Positions 62,503-64,000 of a DNA stretch of 64,000 nt are shown here, one piece after another (within the stretch, counting starts at the first letter, position 1; every line of letters starts with the position of its first letter). Origin of the DNA: Tomocerus qinae (taxonomy: Eukaryota > Arthropoda > Collembola > Entomobryomorpha > Tomoceridae); contig CM034550.1 in assembly GCA_020055645.1 (NCBI GenBank), positions 11,731,001 through 11,795,000 on the forward strand, given 5' to 3'. Position numbers and translations under genes: made by a program. The notes beneath the pieces were generated by a model. The model was given only the letters and a program-made list of their open reading frames with translations, was not told the DNA's origin and did no database searches.

Positions 62503-63945
62503 ATGGATAAGAAAAATAGCAAAATTCAGAGCCTGATGATCTTCAATGATCATTTAACTGCATTGATTAAGAAAAGAGACGAGCAACTTCAAACTACCCG
62601 GTCGGAGATATCTGAATTAAAAAAACTTGTTGAAACCCTAGAGTTGGCAGCGCTAGAAAAAGACAGAAAAGTTAGCCGTATGGAAGCACAATTAAATGAA
62701 CATATCCAACTTTTAAATGGAGCGATCGAAGATATCAAACTTCTTAATAATTTAAACATCCGTCTAACAGAAGAACTTGAAAAGAACCACAATGGGAATG
62801 GGAGCATTTTAGTACAGAGTCAGATAGAAGAAAATTCAGATGTTTCAGTTTTGATGGAAACTAGAGATTCGAATTTTCAGAATTCTCAAATGGAGAGCAG
62901 TGAACAAAGTGAACATAAAAATCGTAGCGACAGATTTAGTTCGTTGTTCGTTGAAGCGAAGTCCTTGTCGACGTCCAGTAGTATTTTGGCGGGCATGCAA
63001 GGACTTTCTCTTGGTCATTTGAATGCTGAAAAAGCAAAGAAAAAAGCACAGATTTTACAGTATCAAAAAGATAATATACGAACCAGGTATATTCCTTCAT
63101 TTTTGTCATCAATCCAAGATATTAGTTCTATTAGCTCAATTCCTGCCACGGATTCATCGGATGAAAACGTTGGATTAATTTCTGCCATTCTCCCACCAAC
63201 ACCATCTCCTAAAAAGACAGGAAAAACTCCGAGAAAAAATTTAAAACTGAAAGCTCAGACTGAAAAAGAAAGTATATCATCCCAATCGAGTTCTGGAAAT
63301 TCATCAGTTTCCAGTCCTGTATCTGAAGAAAGCTTTTCTTCCGAAGAAGAATCAAAATCAGACTCAAAGCTACTATCTGCCAATCTTCATACAACATTTT
63401 CCATTGCATCCTCCAATTGTTGGGTTCCACCTAAACTGAACGACCTGAAAATAGCTAACCACAAACTTTATCCAAATAAGTCAGGCTACGTGCTAGTGAA
63501 AATTGAACAAGATACAGTTCAGCGACAAACTCGACAATCATGCAAAGAAAAACGAACTCTTCACTATGTTGCTCTTTTGACAGGAGAAAAACAATTCGAC
63601 TCGATTAGATGTTACAAATCTCTCTTTTTTAAAAGATCTGGTGTCAAAGGATTTGTCGAAGAAAAAACAATTTCAAAACAATACTTAGAAGTCAATGAAA
63701 TTGACATTGTGTCTCATCTCCCTGTTCCTGACATTAAAAGCAACGGAACTTTGACATTTAATTTTAACTTCAAAAACTACCTTCTGGGTAGGTGAATACC
63801 AGGTTTGTACCAAATATCGTATTTTTACCATTATTTTGTTTAGTTTAATTAATTATTTAAAAAAAACAATTACTGATTACAAAATCTAAACTAATTTTAT
63901 ATTTCCTTATTTTTTAAACTTTTAGGTTCCGAAAAAACTGTCTAA
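62503..63945 (+). CDS. Coiled-coil protein with C-terminal SH3/BAH-like segment
   Basis: Exons 62,503-63,787 and 63,926-63,945 join in phase 1 (G|GTAGGT...CTTTTAG) across a 138-nt intron and give 434 residues ending in SEKTV. Without splicing the frame would stop four bases later at a TGA. Residues ~5-95 form a coiled coil (heptads with Leu/Ile and many Glu/Lys/Arg). Residues ~200-300 are Ser/Pro/Lys-rich and disordered, with proline-directed phosphosites (LPPTPSPKK). The C-terminal ~110 residues are rich in beta-strand residues, with YVALLTGEKQFDSI and IDIVSHLPVPDI. That last pattern is like a small SH3- or BAH-like module seen in arthropod proteins, which is my inference. No name can be given. 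A second exon frame, open to the window edge, is an alternative end. Confidence 0.7.
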
Positions 63946-64000
63946 TGCTGTGTGGGCGTGGAGTCTCATAGCCAATGCTTCTCATAGTCAGTTCACAGTT

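Noticed and set aside
1-64000. tRNA, rRNA, CRISPR array or proviral element
   Set aside because: I looked for tRNA T-arms, long rRNA-like GC-rich cores, spaced palindromic repeats and long terminal repeats and saw none that could be supported by eye.

Overview
The window reads as nuclear DNA of an arthropod, probably a hexapod such as a springtail, though I cannot fix the order. Evidence: AT-rich DNA, GT-AG introns (eight of ten coding introns here are 72-264 nt), a CYP3-clan cytochrome P450 of arthropod type, a FoxD gene, and scattered TTAGGTTAGG stretches. No bacterial, plasmid, CRISPR or proviral feature was seen.

Layout. Positions 1-14,600 hold no convincing gene but several satellites: a 10-bp GGATAAAATC array (about 5.2 kb), a long AACGTT decamer array ending at a hAT-like terminus (8.7-9.4 kb), a ~90-bp satellite (11.2-11.85 kb) and a TTAGG-containing inverted/tandem repeat (13.05-13.7 kb). 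At 14,728-15,750 (minus) lies an intronless mitochondrial 3-hydroxyacyl-CoA dehydrogenase. From 16 to 30 kb there is no solid gene; it holds a short hAT-type element with target-site duplication, a 248-bp direct duplication, an AT-rich satellite, a decayed PIF/Harbinger-like fragment and a palindromic MITE-like element flanked by TTAA. FoxD (30,436-32,140, minus, two exons) stands in a large gene-poor setting, as is usual for a developmental regulator. A 48-residue membrane micropeptide gene in two exons (33,050-34,922, plus) lies just upstream of it. About 16 kb of non-coding DNA follows.

The right end is gene-dense: an unrecognised three-exon gene (51,465-52,964, plus) with a possible divergent exon on the minus strand; a five-exon P450 (56,063-57,953, plus); METTL25 (58,469-60,457, minus) directly behind LTO1 (60,497-60,946, minus), only 39 nt apart; and a coiled-coil protein gene (62,503-63,945, plus).

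What is most worth a second look: (1) the micropeptide gene; (2) the P450 whose I-helix lacks the oxygen-activating threonine; (3) the LTO1-METTL25 pair, which may be one dicistronic transcript; (4) the 144-bp tandem duplication of the last intron-exon unit of the 51.5-kb gene; (5) a repeated G>C to C>G strand-skew flip in the non-coding DNA, seen at many places every few kb, which none of the listed features explains. The genes do not form one pathway: HADH is beta-oxidation, the P450 is oxidative metabolism, LTO1 is Fe-S assembly of the ribosome-recycling ATPase, METTL25 is a putative methyltransferase and FoxD is transcriptional patterning.
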